A stretch of 64,000 nt of DNA from an uncultured Microbacteriaceae bacterium (GTDB lineage: Bacteria; Actinomycetota; Actinomycetes; Actinomycetales; Microbacteriaceae): positions 1 through 64,000 of the forward strand of contig CAIOLM010000030.1 of NCBI GenBank assembly GCA_903859205.1, written 5' to 3'. Shown piece by piece: positions 9,389-18,265 of this stretch. The notes under the pieces are model-generated. The model was given only the letters and a program-made list of their open reading frames with translations, searched no databases and had not been told where the DNA came from. How positions within the stretch are numbered: position 1 is the first letter of the stretch; each line of letters begins with the position of its first letter. The position numbers and the translations under genes are program-made.

Positions 9389-10837
9389 ATGGCTGAGAAG
9401 GCAAATATTGGTGTTGTAGGACTCGCAGTGATGGGATCAAACCTCGCTCGAAACCTTGCGAGTCGCGAGGGCAACACCGTTGCCATCTTCAACCGTTCGA
9501 CCGAGCGCACCACCTTGCTCATGACCGAGCACCCCGAGGCTGGCTTCATCGCATCCGAGACGATTGATGAGTTTGTGGCCTCACTGGCCAAGCCCCGCAC
9601 CGCCATCATCATGGTGCAGGCTGGCGCCGGCACCGACGCTGTGATTAGCCAGCTCGCTGAGCGCTTCGAGCCCGGTGACATCATTGTTGACGGCGGAAAC
9701 GCACTCTTTACCGACACCATTCGCCGTGAAAAAGACGTCAGCGCCAGGGGCATCCACTTTGTGGGCGCAGGCATCTCAGGCGGTGAAGAGGGAGCCCTCA
9801 ACGGCCCGTCGATCATGCCCGGAGGCACCGACGAGTCGTACAAGACTCTTGGCCCGATTCTCTCTTCCATTGCTGCAGTCGCCGAGGGTGAGCCCTGCGT
9901 AACTCACGTCGGTCACGACGGCGCAGGTCACTTCGTCAAGATGATTCACAACGGCATCGAATACGCCGACATGCAGCTCATTGCGGAGGCATACGACCTG
10001 CTGCGCAACATCGGTGGGTACTCGCCTGCCGAGATTGCCGACACCTTCTCGGAGTGGAACAAGGGCGAGCTCGAGTCGTTCCTCATCGAAATCACCGCCG
10101 AGGTGCTCAAGCAGGTCGACGCTAAGACCGGCAAGCCGTTGGTCGACGTCATTCTCGATGAGGCTGGCTCCAAGGGAACCGGCGTCTGGACCGTGCAGAC
10201 CTCGTTGAACCTGGGAGTTCCCGTTTCAGGCATCGCTGAGGCCGTATTCGCTCGCTCGCTCTCGTCGCAGCGCGCACAGCGTGACGCCGCAAACCACCTG
10301 CCGGCCGAGACAACCGCCTACGTGGTCGCTGACAAAGCAGCCTTTGTGGAGCAGGTTCGCCTGGCCCTGTATGCCTCCAAGATCGTGGCCTACGCACAGG
10401 GCTTCGACGCCATTCGCGCCGGCGCCAAGGAATACAACTGGAACATCGACCTGGGCAAGGTCTCAAAGATCTGGCGTGGCGGCTGCATCATTCGCGCGCA
10501 GTTCTTGAACCGCATCGCCGAGGCCTACGACAAGAACGGCGACCTACTCTCCCTGCTGCTCGACGGTTACTTTACGGATGCCGTCAAGAAGTCGCTCGGT
10601 TCGTGGCGCCAAATCGTTGCCGGCGCTTCGCTGGCCGGGTTCCCGGTTCCTGCCTTCGCTTCGTCGCTGTCGTACTACGACGGCCTTCGCGCGGAGCGCC
10701 TGCCCGCATCCGTCGTGCAGGGTCAGCGCGACTTCTTCGGTGCGCACACGTACAAGCGCTCCGACATGCCCGGCACGTTCCACACGCTGTGGTCGGGCGA
10801 CCGCACCGAGGTCGAAGCCGTTCCCAGCACCCACTAG
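9389..10837 (+). CDS. gnd: 6-phosphogluconate dehydrogenase, decarboxylating
   Basis: The enzyme oxidises 6-phosphogluconate to ribulose 5-phosphate and CO2 with NADP+ in the oxidative pentose phosphate pathway. At 482 residues it matches the long, dimeric class. The Rossmann motif GLAVMGSN is at residues 11-18, and the catalytic segment GAGHFVKMIHNGIEY contains the conserved Lys, Asn and Glu. The start at 9389 begins at the conserved AEKANIGVVGLA block; the preceding open frame to 9254 carries no homology. The 3' half contains the all-helical substrate domain. It diverges from rplY and is followed after 39 bp by a sugar kinase, fitting a sugar-phosphate operon. Confidence 0.95.
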   Translation: MAEKANIGVVGLAVMGSNLARNLASREGNTVAIFNRSTERTTLLMTEHPEAGFIASETIDEFVASLAKPRTAIIMVQAGAGTDAVISQLAERFEPGDIIVDGGNALFTDTIRREKDVSARGIHFVGAGISGGEEGALNGPSIMPGGTDESYKTLGPILSSIAAVAEGEPCVTHVGHDGAGHFVKMIHNGIEYADMQLIAEAYDLLRNIGGYSPAEIADTFSEWNKGELESFLIEITAEVLKQVDAKTGKPLVDVILDEAGSKGTGVWTVQTSLNLGVPVSGIAEAVFARSLSSQRAQRDAANHLPAETTAYVVADKAAFVEQVRLALYASKIVAYAQGFDAIRAGAKEYNWNIDLGKVSKIWRGGCIIRAQFLNRIAEAYDKNGDLLSLLLDGYFTDAVKKSLGSWRQIVAGASLAGFPVPAFASSLSYYDGLRAERLPASVVQGQRDFFGAHTYKRSDMPGTFHTLWSGDRTEVEAVPSTH

Positions 10838-10876
10838 TCCGTTTGCGGGCCAGCCCGCACATCGAAGGAGACATCG

Positions 10877-11821
10877 ATGAATGACCGCATTGTCGTTATC
10901 GGCGAAGCCCTGATTGACCTCATTCAGCAGAGCGATGGTCGCTATGAGGCCAAGCCCGGTGGAGCACCCGCGAACGTGTCGATCGCGCTTGCCCGCCTCG
11001 GCACACACGTGTCGTACGCCGGCCGAATGAGCACCGATAAGTTCGGTGAAAAGCTCTACAACTGGCTCTCTCCCGAGAAAATCGACATGTCCCTCGTCGA
11101 GCGCACGAGCGACCCCACCACCCTCGCCGTCGCCTCGCTCGACGACCAGGGCAAGGCCAGCTACAGCTTCTACCTCAAAGGCACCTCCGACTGGGGCTGG
11201 ACGCTCGATTCATTCGCCAACCTCGAGGCCGACCCACCCGCCGCCATTGTAATCGGGTCTGTTGCCACCGCCATCGAGCCGGGGGCCTCCGTGATTGAAA
11301 GCCTGGCCGGTCACCTGCACTCGCGTGAAGCGTCGACCGTTGTGATCGACCTAAACATTCGCCCGGGGCTCGGCTTTGAGCGCGCCGCAGAGACCGTTCG
11401 CGTGGAGCGCCAGATCAAGCTCGCTCACATTGTCAAAGCCTCGGATGACGATCTGGCGTGGCTCTATCCCGAGCACGGCCCGGCCGAGACTGCTGGTGCG
11501 TGGGCGGCAGCCGGCCACTACGTCATCATGACTCGCGGCGCCGAGGGAGCCACCTTGTTCACGCCCAGCGGCGACAGCGTGAGCGTCAAGGCACCGACCA
11601 TTGACTTGGTCGACACTGTGGGCGCCGGTGACTCGTTCTTGGGCGCAACCCTCTATGGCCTCCAGCAACTAGCTGCGCTCGGCGGTCGCGCCGAAGCTGC
11701 GCTGGCCAAGGTGACCGTCGATCAGTGGACTAACTTGCTCGAGCTTGCCGCTCGAGTTGGAGCCATCACCTGCTCTCGCGCCGGTTGCAACCCGCCGACG
11801 CTTGCCGAGCTGGGGCTCTAG
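10877..11821 (+). CDS. PfkB-family carbohydrate kinase, probably fructokinase
   Basis: The 314-residue protein is a ribokinase-fold (PfkB) sugar kinase. The N-terminal substrate motif GGAPANVSIALARLG is at residues 28-42, and the C-terminal signature DTVGAGDSF at 246-254 contains the catalytic base Asp252. The sequence style (IGEALIDLI at the N-terminus) resembles fructokinases more than ribokinases or adenosine kinases, but the substrate cannot be fixed from sequence. A good Shine-Dalgarno (GAAGGAG) precedes the ATG. It follows gnd closely and may feed fructose 6-phosphate towards the pentose phosphate route. Confidence 0.85.
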   Translation: MNDRIVVIGEALIDLIQQSDGRYEAKPGGAPANVSIALARLGTHVSYAGRMSTDKFGEKLYNWLSPEKIDMSLVERTSDPTTLAVASLDDQGKASYSFYLKGTSDWGWTLDSFANLEADPPAAIVIGSVATAIEPGASVIESLAGHLHSREASTVVIDLNIRPGLGFERAAETVRVERQIKLAHIVKASDDDLAWLYPEHGPAETAGAWAAAGHYVIMTRGAEGATLFTPSGDSVSVKAPTIDLVDTVGAGDSFLGATLYGLQQLAALGGRAEAALAKVTVDQWTNLLELAARVGAITCSRAGCNPPTLAELGL

Positions 11822-11831
11822 CGCCAACCCG

Positions 11832-12761
11832 TCACAAGCCGGTCTGAATGACCAGCAAGCCCGGAAAGATTGCGAACGCAATGGTGATGGGCAAGATCAA
11901 GAAGACGAGCGGGAAGAGCATGACGACCTCGCGCGCGGACGCGCGCTCCTGAAGTCGGCGACCTGCCTCGCCGCGCGTCTCGGTGGCCTGGGTGCGCAGG
12001 ATGTCGGCAAGTGGCGTTCCGCGCTCGAGCCCGGCGATGATGTGGTCGAGGCTGCGCGAGAGCGGGGCGATGTCGAGTTTGGCCGTTAGCGCAGCCAAAG
12101 CATCCGTGAGCGGAACGCCGAGGGCCGCCGAACGGTTAACTGCCCGAAGTTCGATGCTCAGCGGGCCGCTCCCACGCGAAGCAACTCGAATGAGCCCCTC
12201 ACTCAAGCCCTCGCCCGCCGTCAGGCAAATCGCCAAAAGTTCGCAGACAACGGGCAGTTCCTCCAGAATCAGTGCGGTTCGCGCCTTGGCTGCGCGCGTG
12301 AGTAACTGTCGGTAGAGCACCACGCCGGCGACGATTCCGACGGCAGTGAGCGCGAGCAAGCCAGCCACGCTCCCCCGAGCGAAGGCAATGGATGAACTTC
12401 CCACGACAACTCCGGCGAGCGCTCCGAGCAAGCCGAACTCGACCGCCCGCAGACGCCACTGCTCCACCGTCTCGAGGCGACCGGCGCGCGCCAATGCCGT
12501 CGCTACCGAGGATGCCGCGCCACCAAGCGCGTTAGAAACTGAGGTCGGCAACCTGCTCGCCAGAGCCCGGGACAACCCGCGACGCTGGTGAACCCGCGCG
12601 ACCGCGACCTTATGGGCCTCGGGCGAGATTCCCGATACCCAAGGAGCGACACGACGTTCGAGGTTCGACCCGCTCGACCAGGCCACGCGGCTGACAATCA
12701 ACCAGAGGCCGAGGCCCCCAGAAAGCCCAAGCCCGAGAGACAACCACAACACGGGCGTCAC
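11832..12761 (-). CDS. tadC: Type II/IV secretion platform protein TadC (GspF-like)
   Basis: The 309-residue integral membrane protein has a type II secretion F domain and belongs to the Tad/Flp pilus assembly platform family. Hydrophobic segments lie near the N-terminus (VLWLSLGLGLSGGLGLWL), in the middle, and at the C-terminus (FPLVFLILPITIAFAIFPG). The chosen start is GTG at 12761, which overlaps the TadB stop as GTGA; an ATG further upstream would add a basic stretch antisense to nothing recognisable and is rejected. It is the third gene of a tadA-tadB-tadC run. It ends ten bases from the convergent kinase gene, so no downstream pilin or TadE/F gene follows. Confidence 0.85.
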   Translation of the reverse strand: MTPVLWLSLGLGLSGGLGLWLIVSRVAWSSGSNLERRVAPWVSGISPEAHKVAVARVHQRRGLSRALASRLPTSVSNALGGAASSVATALARAGRLETVEQWRLRAVEFGLLGALAGVVVGSSSIAFARGSVAGLLALTAVGIVAGVVLYRQLLTRAAKARTALILEELPVVCELLAICLTAGEGLSEGLIRVASRGSGPLSIELRAVNRSAALGVPLTDALAALTAKLDIAPLSRSLDHIIAGLERGTPLADILRTQATETRGEAGRRLQERASAREVVMLFPLVFLILPITIAFAIFPGLLVIQTGL

Positions 12762-13606
12762 GATTGGAACATCCGGGTCGGGGTGGGGGTTCGACCGAGA
12801 ACGAGCATGAGTCGATAGGCAACCACGCTGAGCGCGAGCCCGGTGATGATGAGCGCGAGCCCGGCGGGCGAGTTGTAGGCCAATGCGGCCTCGGAACGAA
12901 AAGCCAACAGGACCAAGACCACCCACGGCGCGGCAACGCCAACGCGAGCGGCAACCCGCACCCAGCTTTGCTTGGCCTCAACCTCGCGACGAATGTTTCT
13001 GTCACGACGAATCTGGTCGGCCAGCTCGCGCAAGACCTCGACGACTCGAGTTCCGCCGACCTCATAGGCAACACGAACCGTCTCTACGAGGAGATCACCG
13101 GTGGGTGATGCCCATTCGCGCTTGAGCTCGTCCAGACACGCTGAAGCATCGCCCGAAACCTGCACGGATGCCCAAAACCGACGCGCGGGATCGGCGATCG
13201 CGCCTGGGGCTTGGCTGGCTGCAACAGCTAACGATTCCAGCAGCCGTCCTCCTGAGCGCACTCGAGAAATAACGGACTCTATGACGTCGGGGTAGGCCTG
13301 CTCGATCCGGCGACGAACGCGCATCGTGCTTCGGCGTCTGCGCCACGGAAGGACGAGCGCTCCTAAGCAGGCGGCAGCGAGCGCGAGACCGATGACCCCG
13401 GTCGCTAAGAACGCGATGACCCCGGCGCCGATTGCGATGGCAGTCGAACCGATAGCAATGCCCGGGGACGCTTTCGCCCGGTTCCGGTGCAAACTCCTCA
13501 AGCCACCCTCACCTGTCATGCCGGGCCTGCGCACAATGATGAGAAAAACTCCGATTCCGGCGGCCAACCCCAGGGCAAGCGCGAGGGCAGTCATCGGCGC
13601 GGTCAT
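12758..13606 (-). CDS. tadB: Type II/IV secretion platform protein TadB (GspF-like)
   Basis: The 282-residue membrane protein contains a type II secretion F domain (QAYPDVIESVISRVRSGG region) with hydrophobic helices at the N-terminus (ALALALGLAAGIGVFLIIV), around residues 55-95, and at the C-terminus. It is the partner of TadC in the inner-membrane platform that couples to the TadA ATPase. The ATG at 13606 overlaps the TadA stop as ATGA, which decides the start over an upstream in-frame ATG. Translation is likely coupled through all three genes. Confidence 0.85.
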   Translation of the reverse strand: MTAPMTALALALGLAAGIGVFLIIVRRPGMTGEGGLRSLHRNRAKASPGIAIGSTAIAIGAGVIAFLATGVIGLALAAACLGALVLPWRRRRSTMRVRRRIEQAYPDVIESVISRVRSGGRLLESLAVAASQAPGAIADPARRFWASVQVSGDASACLDELKREWASPTGDLLVETVRVAYEVGGTRVVEVLRELADQIRRDRNIRREVEAKQSWVRVAARVGVAAPWVVLVLLAFRSEAALAYNSPAGLALIITGLALSVVAYRLMLVLGRTPTPTRMFQS

Positions 13607-14718
13607 GGATACACCTGCTCGGTAAGCACCTGGCCGGCTCGAACCTTGCCCGTCACCCGCACTATTTCTCGAACGCGGCGGTGTCCATCGGCTTCGAGCG
13701 CACAGTGCACCACGAGCCCAATGCACGACGCGACCGCAGGCACCACGAATTCGGCATCGATGTTGCGCCCGGCAAGCAGGGGCAGCGTGCAGAGCTTAGC
13801 CAGCGCATCCTTGGCCGAATTGCCATGAATGGTGCACGCACCTGGGAGCCCACTATTCAAGGCGATGAGCAGGTCGAGGCTTTCTGCCTCGCGCACCTCG
13901 CCGACCACCAATCGGTCGGGTCGCATGCGCAGGGCTTCCTTAATGAGTCGTCGAAGTGTGACCTCACCGGCGCCCTCGAGGTTTGGTTGACGGCACTGCA
14001 TGGCGACGACATCTCGGCCTCCGCAGTTGAGCTCAAAGGTTTCTTCCACGGTGACGATTCGCTCCCGCTCCCCCACGGTTGCCATAAGAGCATTCAGCAT
14101 CGTGGTCTTGCCGGCTTGGGTCGCGCCCGAAACCAGAATGTTCGTTCCCGCACGCATCTCGTCGGCAAGCAGCTGCGCTGCCTCGGCGGTGAGGGAATCG
14201 TTCGCAACGAGCGCGTTGAGCGTGCGAACCGTGGCAGAAAATTTGCGAATGTTGACTGACCAGTGCCGCGAGGTGATGTCAGGGATGACGACGTGCAGCC
14301 GCGAACCATCGGGAAGGGACGCGTCGACAAATGGACTCGAGGCATCGACCCGTCGCCCGGTGAATTGCAGCATGCGCTCGACGATGTGTCGTGTCTGCTC
14401 GGGCTCGAGGTGCAGAGTGGTCAGCTCCGGACGGCCGCCGCGGGCGACGAAGATTCGATCCGGTGCGTTGATCCAGATCTCTTCAATGTCGGGGTTGTCG
14501 AGCAATGGCTGCAAAGCTCCGAACCCGGCGAGTGCGGCCATTGCTTGTTCAACGAGCACTCCCTCGTTATGCCCAGAGAGTCCGGCGCGGGTTTCCATGA
14601 GGGAGCGAACACCGCGCTGTGCGCGCTCCCTCAGGGCCGTGTGGTCTGCCGATTCGCTGGCGCCAGAGAGCACACTGGCGCGAACGTCTTCGATCAGAGC
14701 GTTGAGTGCTGAGTTCAT
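13603..14718 (-). CDS. tadA: TadA/CpaF-type secretion ATPase
   Basis: This 371-residue hexameric ATPase of the GspE/CpaF family would power a Tad-type pilus or secretion machine. Walker A GATQAGKT is at residues 198-205, with an Asp-box (FVDASLPDGSRLHVV) upstream and a Walker B-like segment (RLVVGEVREAE) downstream. The N-terminal portion has the CpaF-like helical domain. No clear Shine-Dalgarno precedes the ATG at 14718. The upstream neighbour is an unrelated acyltransferase, so the usual tadZ and pilin genes are missing here. Confidence 0.9.
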   Translation of the reverse strand: MNSALNALIEDVRASVLSGASESADHTALRERAQRGVRSLMETRAGLSGHNEGVLVEQAMAALAGFGALQPLLDNPDIEEIWINAPDRIFVARGGRPELTTLHLEPEQTRHIVERMLQFTGRRVDASSPFVDASLPDGSRLHVVIPDITSRHWSVNIRKFSATVRTLNALVANDSLTAEAAQLLADEMRAGTNILVSGATQAGKTTMLNALMATVGERERIVTVEETFELNCGGRDVVAMQCRQPNLEGAGEVTLRRLIKEALRMRPDRLVVGEVREAESLDLLIALNSGLPGACTIHGNSAKDALAKLCTLPLLAGRNIDAEFVVPAVASCIGLVVHCALEADGHRRVREIVRVTGKVRAGQVLTEQVYP

Positions 14719-14801
14719 GCCGACGAGCTTGCTCGTGCACGCTGCGCAGCCGGGCTAATTTTCCACAGTGGCGCCCGCCGGCCGATCGAGGCGAGTGAGA
14801 C

Positions 14802-15929
14802 CTACTTAACCCGGGGAGTCGACATGCGGGTCGTGAGTCTCTTACCGAGCTTTTGCATCGGCCCCTCGAAGAACTTGCGAGCCAGGAACGTGAGCAGAAT
14901 GCACACGAACGTCACGCCACTTGCCTCACCCAAGAAGAACCAGATCCAGTCGTCGTTGTATTTGCCCCCACTGGGCACTCCCATGATGTTGTTCCACGCT
15001 TGGAGCAAGGGCGTGTGGAACACATAGATGCCAAATGAGTAGGTACCGAGGAACGCGAGGAACTTGCCCCAGCGCCCGTCCGGATTCGCGTCGAACTTGG
15101 AGACCTGCAAAATCAACAGCGCAAAGATTGGCGCCGCGTAGAGCGTGATGGCGTAGCGATAGCTGTCGTAGTGCGTGTCCTTCTCAATGAAGGGCAACAT
15201 GGCGACGAGCGCGAGGGAGATGAGAAGCATCCACCAGGTGCGAAAGCGTGCGAGCACGTCGAGGTGTTTGCGAAGCAGCAACCCGAGCCCGAATCCCAAG
15301 AATGCGCGGCCCAGCGCCTCCAGCCCGCGAATGGGGCCACTGCCTGCGATGAACTCTTGATCGTTGATGAGACCCCAGCTCAGCATGGCGTAGCCCGCCA
15401 AAATCAAGACGATGATTCCGATGGAGAACTTGATCCACGCCAGAGGCGCGTAAATGAGGTTGGCAAACCACTCCGCAGATAGGGACCATAGCGGCACGTT
15501 CATTGCCATCGCCGGGTAGACGAAGATCTGCAGCAGCAGATAGGCGGCCGCAAAAATTCCAACCTTGTGAAGTTCCGACATTCCAGTGACATAGCCAAAC
15601 GGTGGATCAAAGTTGTCTTGCATCTGGAAGACATCACTTTGAAGTTGCAGCAGGAACGTGGCAACAAGCAGAGAAACAATCACCAGCGGCCAGAAGCGGA
15701 ATACTCGCTTGACGACGAAGACACCGGTCGAGCGACCCAGCCCCTTGTCGCGAGAGGGCATGCTCGGCCAGAGCACGAATCCGCTGAGTACAAAGAAGAA
15801 GTCCACGAGCAAGTACAGCGAGTCAAGCTGCGGAAAATCGCTCGTGTCCCAAACCACAACGTGAAACGAAAGAACGCCGATAGCGGCCAGCCCCCGCAGG
15901 CCGTCTAGGGGTAAAAATCGATTCTTCAC
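14802..15929 (-). CDS. Acyltransferase family 3 membrane protein (OafA/OatA-like)
   Basis: The 375-residue polytopic protein starts with the acyltransferase-3 signature LDGLRGLAAIGVLSFH, whose final His is part of the family's active site. It has about ten hydrophobic helices. Members O-acetylate peptidoglycan, lipopolysaccharide, teichoic or other surface sugars. No C-terminal SGNH hydrolase domain is present, unlike OatA. The start is GTG at 15929. It is transcribed away from the tRNA-Leu and has no obvious functional partner, so the acceptor sugar is unknown. Confidence 0.85.
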   Translation of the reverse strand: MKNRFLPLDGLRGLAAIGVLSFHVVVWDTSDFPQLDSLYLLVDFFFVLSGFVLWPSMPSRDKGLGRSTGVFVVKRVFRFWPLVIVSLLVATFLLQLQSDVFQMQDNFDPPFGYVTGMSELHKVGIFAAAYLLLQIFVYPAMAMNVPLWSLSAEWFANLIYAPLAWIKFSIGIIVLILAGYAMLSWGLINDQEFIAGSGPIRGLEALGRAFLGFGLGLLLRKHLDVLARFRTWWMLLISLALVAMLPFIEKDTHYDSYRYAITLYAAPIFALLILQVSKFDANPDGRWGKFLAFLGTYSFGIYVFHTPLLQAWNNIMGVPSGGKYNDDWIWFFLGEASGVTFVCILLTFLARKFFEGPMQKLGKRLTTRMSTPRVK

Positions 15930-16017
15930 GAGTGCGCCATCCGTCTCTATCCGGCAGTCGTTCCAACAAGACTAGCGAATGAGCAAGGGAGGGAGCGCGC
16001 ATAGACTTGATGCACCA

Positions 16018-16098
<81 letters not shown>

Positions 16099-16099
16099 C

Positions 16100-16753
16100 G
16101 TGATTATTCATGCAGCAGCGTTTGACGTTCAACTGACCGACTTCCTCGGTCACGTTGGCGTGTTCGTTTTTTACCTTGCGGTTTGGGGTCTGGTATTCGC
16201 CGGAACCGGACTCTTCGTGGGTGTTTTCATCCCGTTCATCACCGGCGACTCGCTACTCTTCGCCGTGGGAATCGTGGCAGCCACAGCCAGTGACAAGATC
16301 AACATTGTTGTGCTTGCGCTCGGTGTAGGCATCGCCGCGTTCGTGGGCGACCAACTCGGCTTCATTCTTGGGCGTCACCTGGGTCGGCCCTACCTCGACA
16401 AAAAGACCGGCCCGCGAATGGCCAAGCTCGTCACGCGCACCGAGTCGTATTACAACAAGTACGGCTGGTGGTCGGTTGTCGTCGCTCGATTCATTCCCTG
16501 GGGTCGCGTGTTCGTGCCGTGGATTGCCGGCATTGGCCGCATGAACTACTTCAAGTTTCTGACCAGCAACATGGTGGGGGCACTGGCATGGGGCGTTGGC
16601 CTCACCGTCGTTGGCTACTTCGCGGCGTCCATTCCACAGGTCAAAGTCGCTGCGTACATCATCGGCGGTGGGTTCATCTTGGCCTCGCTGATCGTGGGCT
16701 TCCGCACCTGGATGCTCGACCGTCGCGAACGTAGGGCAAGTTCTCAGAACTAA
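16100..16753 (+). CDS. DedA-family membrane protein (first of two)
   Basis: The 217-residue protein belongs to the DedA/SNARE-associated family, several members of which recycle undecaprenyl phosphate or related polyprenyl lipids across the membrane. Family features are the GDQLGFILGRHLGRPYL segment and the membrane-re-entrant motif VVARFIPWGRVFVPWIAGIGR, flanked by hydrophobic helices. The only plausible start is GTG at 16100, two bases after the mature tRNA-Leu end, with no room for a Shine-Dalgarno outside the tRNA. The mRNA may therefore be leaderless after tRNA 3' cleavage. A paralogue follows at 16772. Confidence 0.88.
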   Translation: MIIHAAAFDVQLTDFLGHVGVFVFYLAVWGLVFAGTGLFVGVFIPFITGDSLLFAVGIVAATASDKINIVVLALGVGIAAFVGDQLGFILGRHLGRPYLDKKTGPRMAKLVTRTESYYNKYGWWSVVVARFIPWGRVFVPWIAGIGRMNYFKFLTSNMVGALAWGVGLTVVGYFAASIPQVKVAAYIIGGGFILASLIVGFRTWMLDRRERRASSQN

Positions 16754-16759
16754 CCGCGG

Positions 16760-16765
16760 TAGCCT
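16760..16765 (+). promoter_or_regulatory. Leaderless-type -10 hexamer of the second DedA gene
   Basis: TAGCCT lies exactly six bases before the ATG at 16772. It sits in the 18-bp gap after the first DedA gene, so the second gene may have its own promoter. Confidence 0.45.
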
Positions 16766-16771
16766 TGAGTC

Positions 16772-17551
16772 ATGCTTACCAGCGCGCTTACGGCTGCCAT
16801 CCCCGGGCTTGACCCGAGCGGGCTCATTCAGACTTTTGGACCCTTCGCGCTGCTGGGTGTCGGGCTGATCGTCTTCGCCGAGACTGGGTTGCTCATTGGC
16901 TTCCTGCTACCTGGAGACACCCTGCTGATTCTCTCCGGCATTCTCGCCAACGAAAATGCCGGCTCTGGTGTAAACGCCTTCGGCACAAACGTTTGGGTGG
17001 TGGCTATCGTCATCGGCCTGGCCGCCTTCCTCGGCGGTGAAGTCGGGTACCTCATCGGACACCACTTCGGCCCGCGAATCTTCGAACGCAAGGAGAGCGG
17101 CCTCTTCAGCAAAAAGAACGTCGACCGCACCAACGCTTTCTTCATCCGCTTCGGCGGTGTTGCAGTCATTCTGGCTCGCTTTGTTCCCATCGTCCGAACG
17201 TTCGCGCCCATTGCCGCCGGCGTGAGCCACATGCCGTGGAAGAAATACTCACTGTTCAACCTCATCGGCGCGATCATCTGGGGTGTGGGACTCACCATGT
17301 TTGGCTACCTCATTAGCCAGATTCCCGGCGTTCCCGAGTTCGTTGAAAAATACATCGATGTCGTGCTCATCGGCGTCGTGCTGATTATTGCGATTCCAAC
17401 TGCGATTCACTACGTGCAATCGGTTCGCAAGGCACGTCGCTTGGCCAAGAGCAAGCACGGCTCAGACGAACTGCCCACCGATGCTGATGTTGTTTTGCCA
17501 GCAGACGTCTTCGACCCGAAGCACCACGGCGAACACAACCCGAAGGCTTAG
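16772..17551 (+). CDS. DedA-family membrane protein (second of two)
   Basis: The 259-residue polytopic protein is a second DedA-family member. It has an acidic FAETGLLIGFLLPGDTLL N-terminal motif, GGEVGYLIGHHFGPRIF and the AVILARFVPIVRTFAPI re-entrant segment. Compared with the gene before it, it has a longer hydrophilic C-terminal tail with acidic and histidine residues (about residues 220-259). The two are diverged paralogues rather than a recent duplication. Likely role: lipid-carrier flipping or membrane homeostasis, by family. Confidence 0.88.
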   Translation: MLTSALTAAIPGLDPSGLIQTFGPFALLGVGLIVFAETGLLIGFLLPGDTLLILSGILANENAGSGVNAFGTNVWVVAIVIGLAAFLGGEVGYLIGHHFGPRIFERKESGLFSKKNVDRTNAFFIRFGGVAVILARFVPIVRTFAPIAAGVSHMPWKKYSLFNLIGAIIWGVGLTMFGYLISQIPGVPEFVEKYIDVVLIGVVLIIAIPTAIHYVQSVRKARRLAKSKHGSDELPTDADVVLPADVFDPKHHGEHNPKA

Positions 17552-17563
17552 TGCCGACTTCGG

Positions 17564-18253
17564 CTAACTGAATGAGTCGGCCGGAACGTCTTTTTCGTCG
17601 TTGACGATTGCCTGCACGATGCGGGTTGCCACGGATTCGGGGTCAAGCCCAGCAGCCATCGCAGGCGCGGTGCCGGCGAGCGGATGTAGCGACAGCTCAG
17701 TCATGGTGTGGCCGGGGCGGGCATCCAGCAGTCGAATGCCGCTTCGACGCAGTTCTCGAGATGCAGCGGTGACGTAAGCCTTCAACCCGGCCTTGCCAGC
17801 ACCGTAGGCTGACATGCCAATAGTGGGCATGTCAGCGATGATTCCGCTGATGGTCAAGATGAACGGATCTCTGCTGGCGGCCGCAGAATCTGCGAGATAG
17901 GCCGGCGCTGCACCGATAATTTCGATGACGCTGTCGAGGTTGATTGCAGTGAGCAAGCGGGCGACGGCGTTGGGCAGGTCGCCGGCAGCCCCAAAGGCAA
18001 CAGCGCCATGTGCGAGCACAATCCCGTCGAGAGGGGTTGCCGCTGCGGCGGCAAGCAGAGCGGTGCCCGCCCCGGGTGCACTCAGGTCGACGGTGTACCG
18101 GGGCGATTCGGGCGAGACCTGAGTCAGGCGAGCTTCGTCACGACCGGCCAAGCTCACGGTTGCCCCGGCGGCAATAAGCGCGCGGGCGATGAGCGAGCCC
18201 AAGCCTCCGCTGGCTCCGGTTACCAGGATGTGCTTGCCCGCTAGTTCAGTCAT
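17564..18253 (-). CDS. Short-chain dehydrogenase/reductase (SDR), substrate unknown
   Basis: The 229-residue Rossmann-fold oxidoreductase has the coenzyme motif TGASGGLG at residues 12-19 and the catalytic Tyr150-x3-Lys154 in SAYGAGKAG, with a serine in TISG just before. This is a classical SDR. The arginine in AGRDEARL after the second beta strand is compatible with NADP(H) preference. It is the last gene after rph and rdgB but has its own leaderless-type -10, so it may be transcribed separately. No neighbour indicates the substrate. Confidence 0.85.
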   Translation of the reverse strand: MTELAGKHILVTGASGGLGSLIARALIAAGATVSLAGRDEARLTQVSPESPRYTVDLSAPGAGTALLAAAAATPLDGIVLAHGAVAFGAAGDLPNAVARLLTAINLDSVIEIIGAAPAYLADSAAASRDPFILTISGIIADMPTIGMSAYGAGKAGLKAYVTAASRELRRSGIRLLDARPGHTMTELSLHPLAGTAPAMAAGLDPESVATRIVQAIVNDEKDVPADSFS

Positions 18254-18259
18254 GCGTCA

Positions 18260-18265
18260 AACCTA
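18260..18265 (-). promoter_or_regulatory. Leaderless-type -10 hexamer of the SDR gene, built on the rdgB stop codon
   Basis: TAGGTT lies six bases before the SDR ATG at 18253, and its TAG is the rdgB stop codon (18263-18265). Confidence 0.5.
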
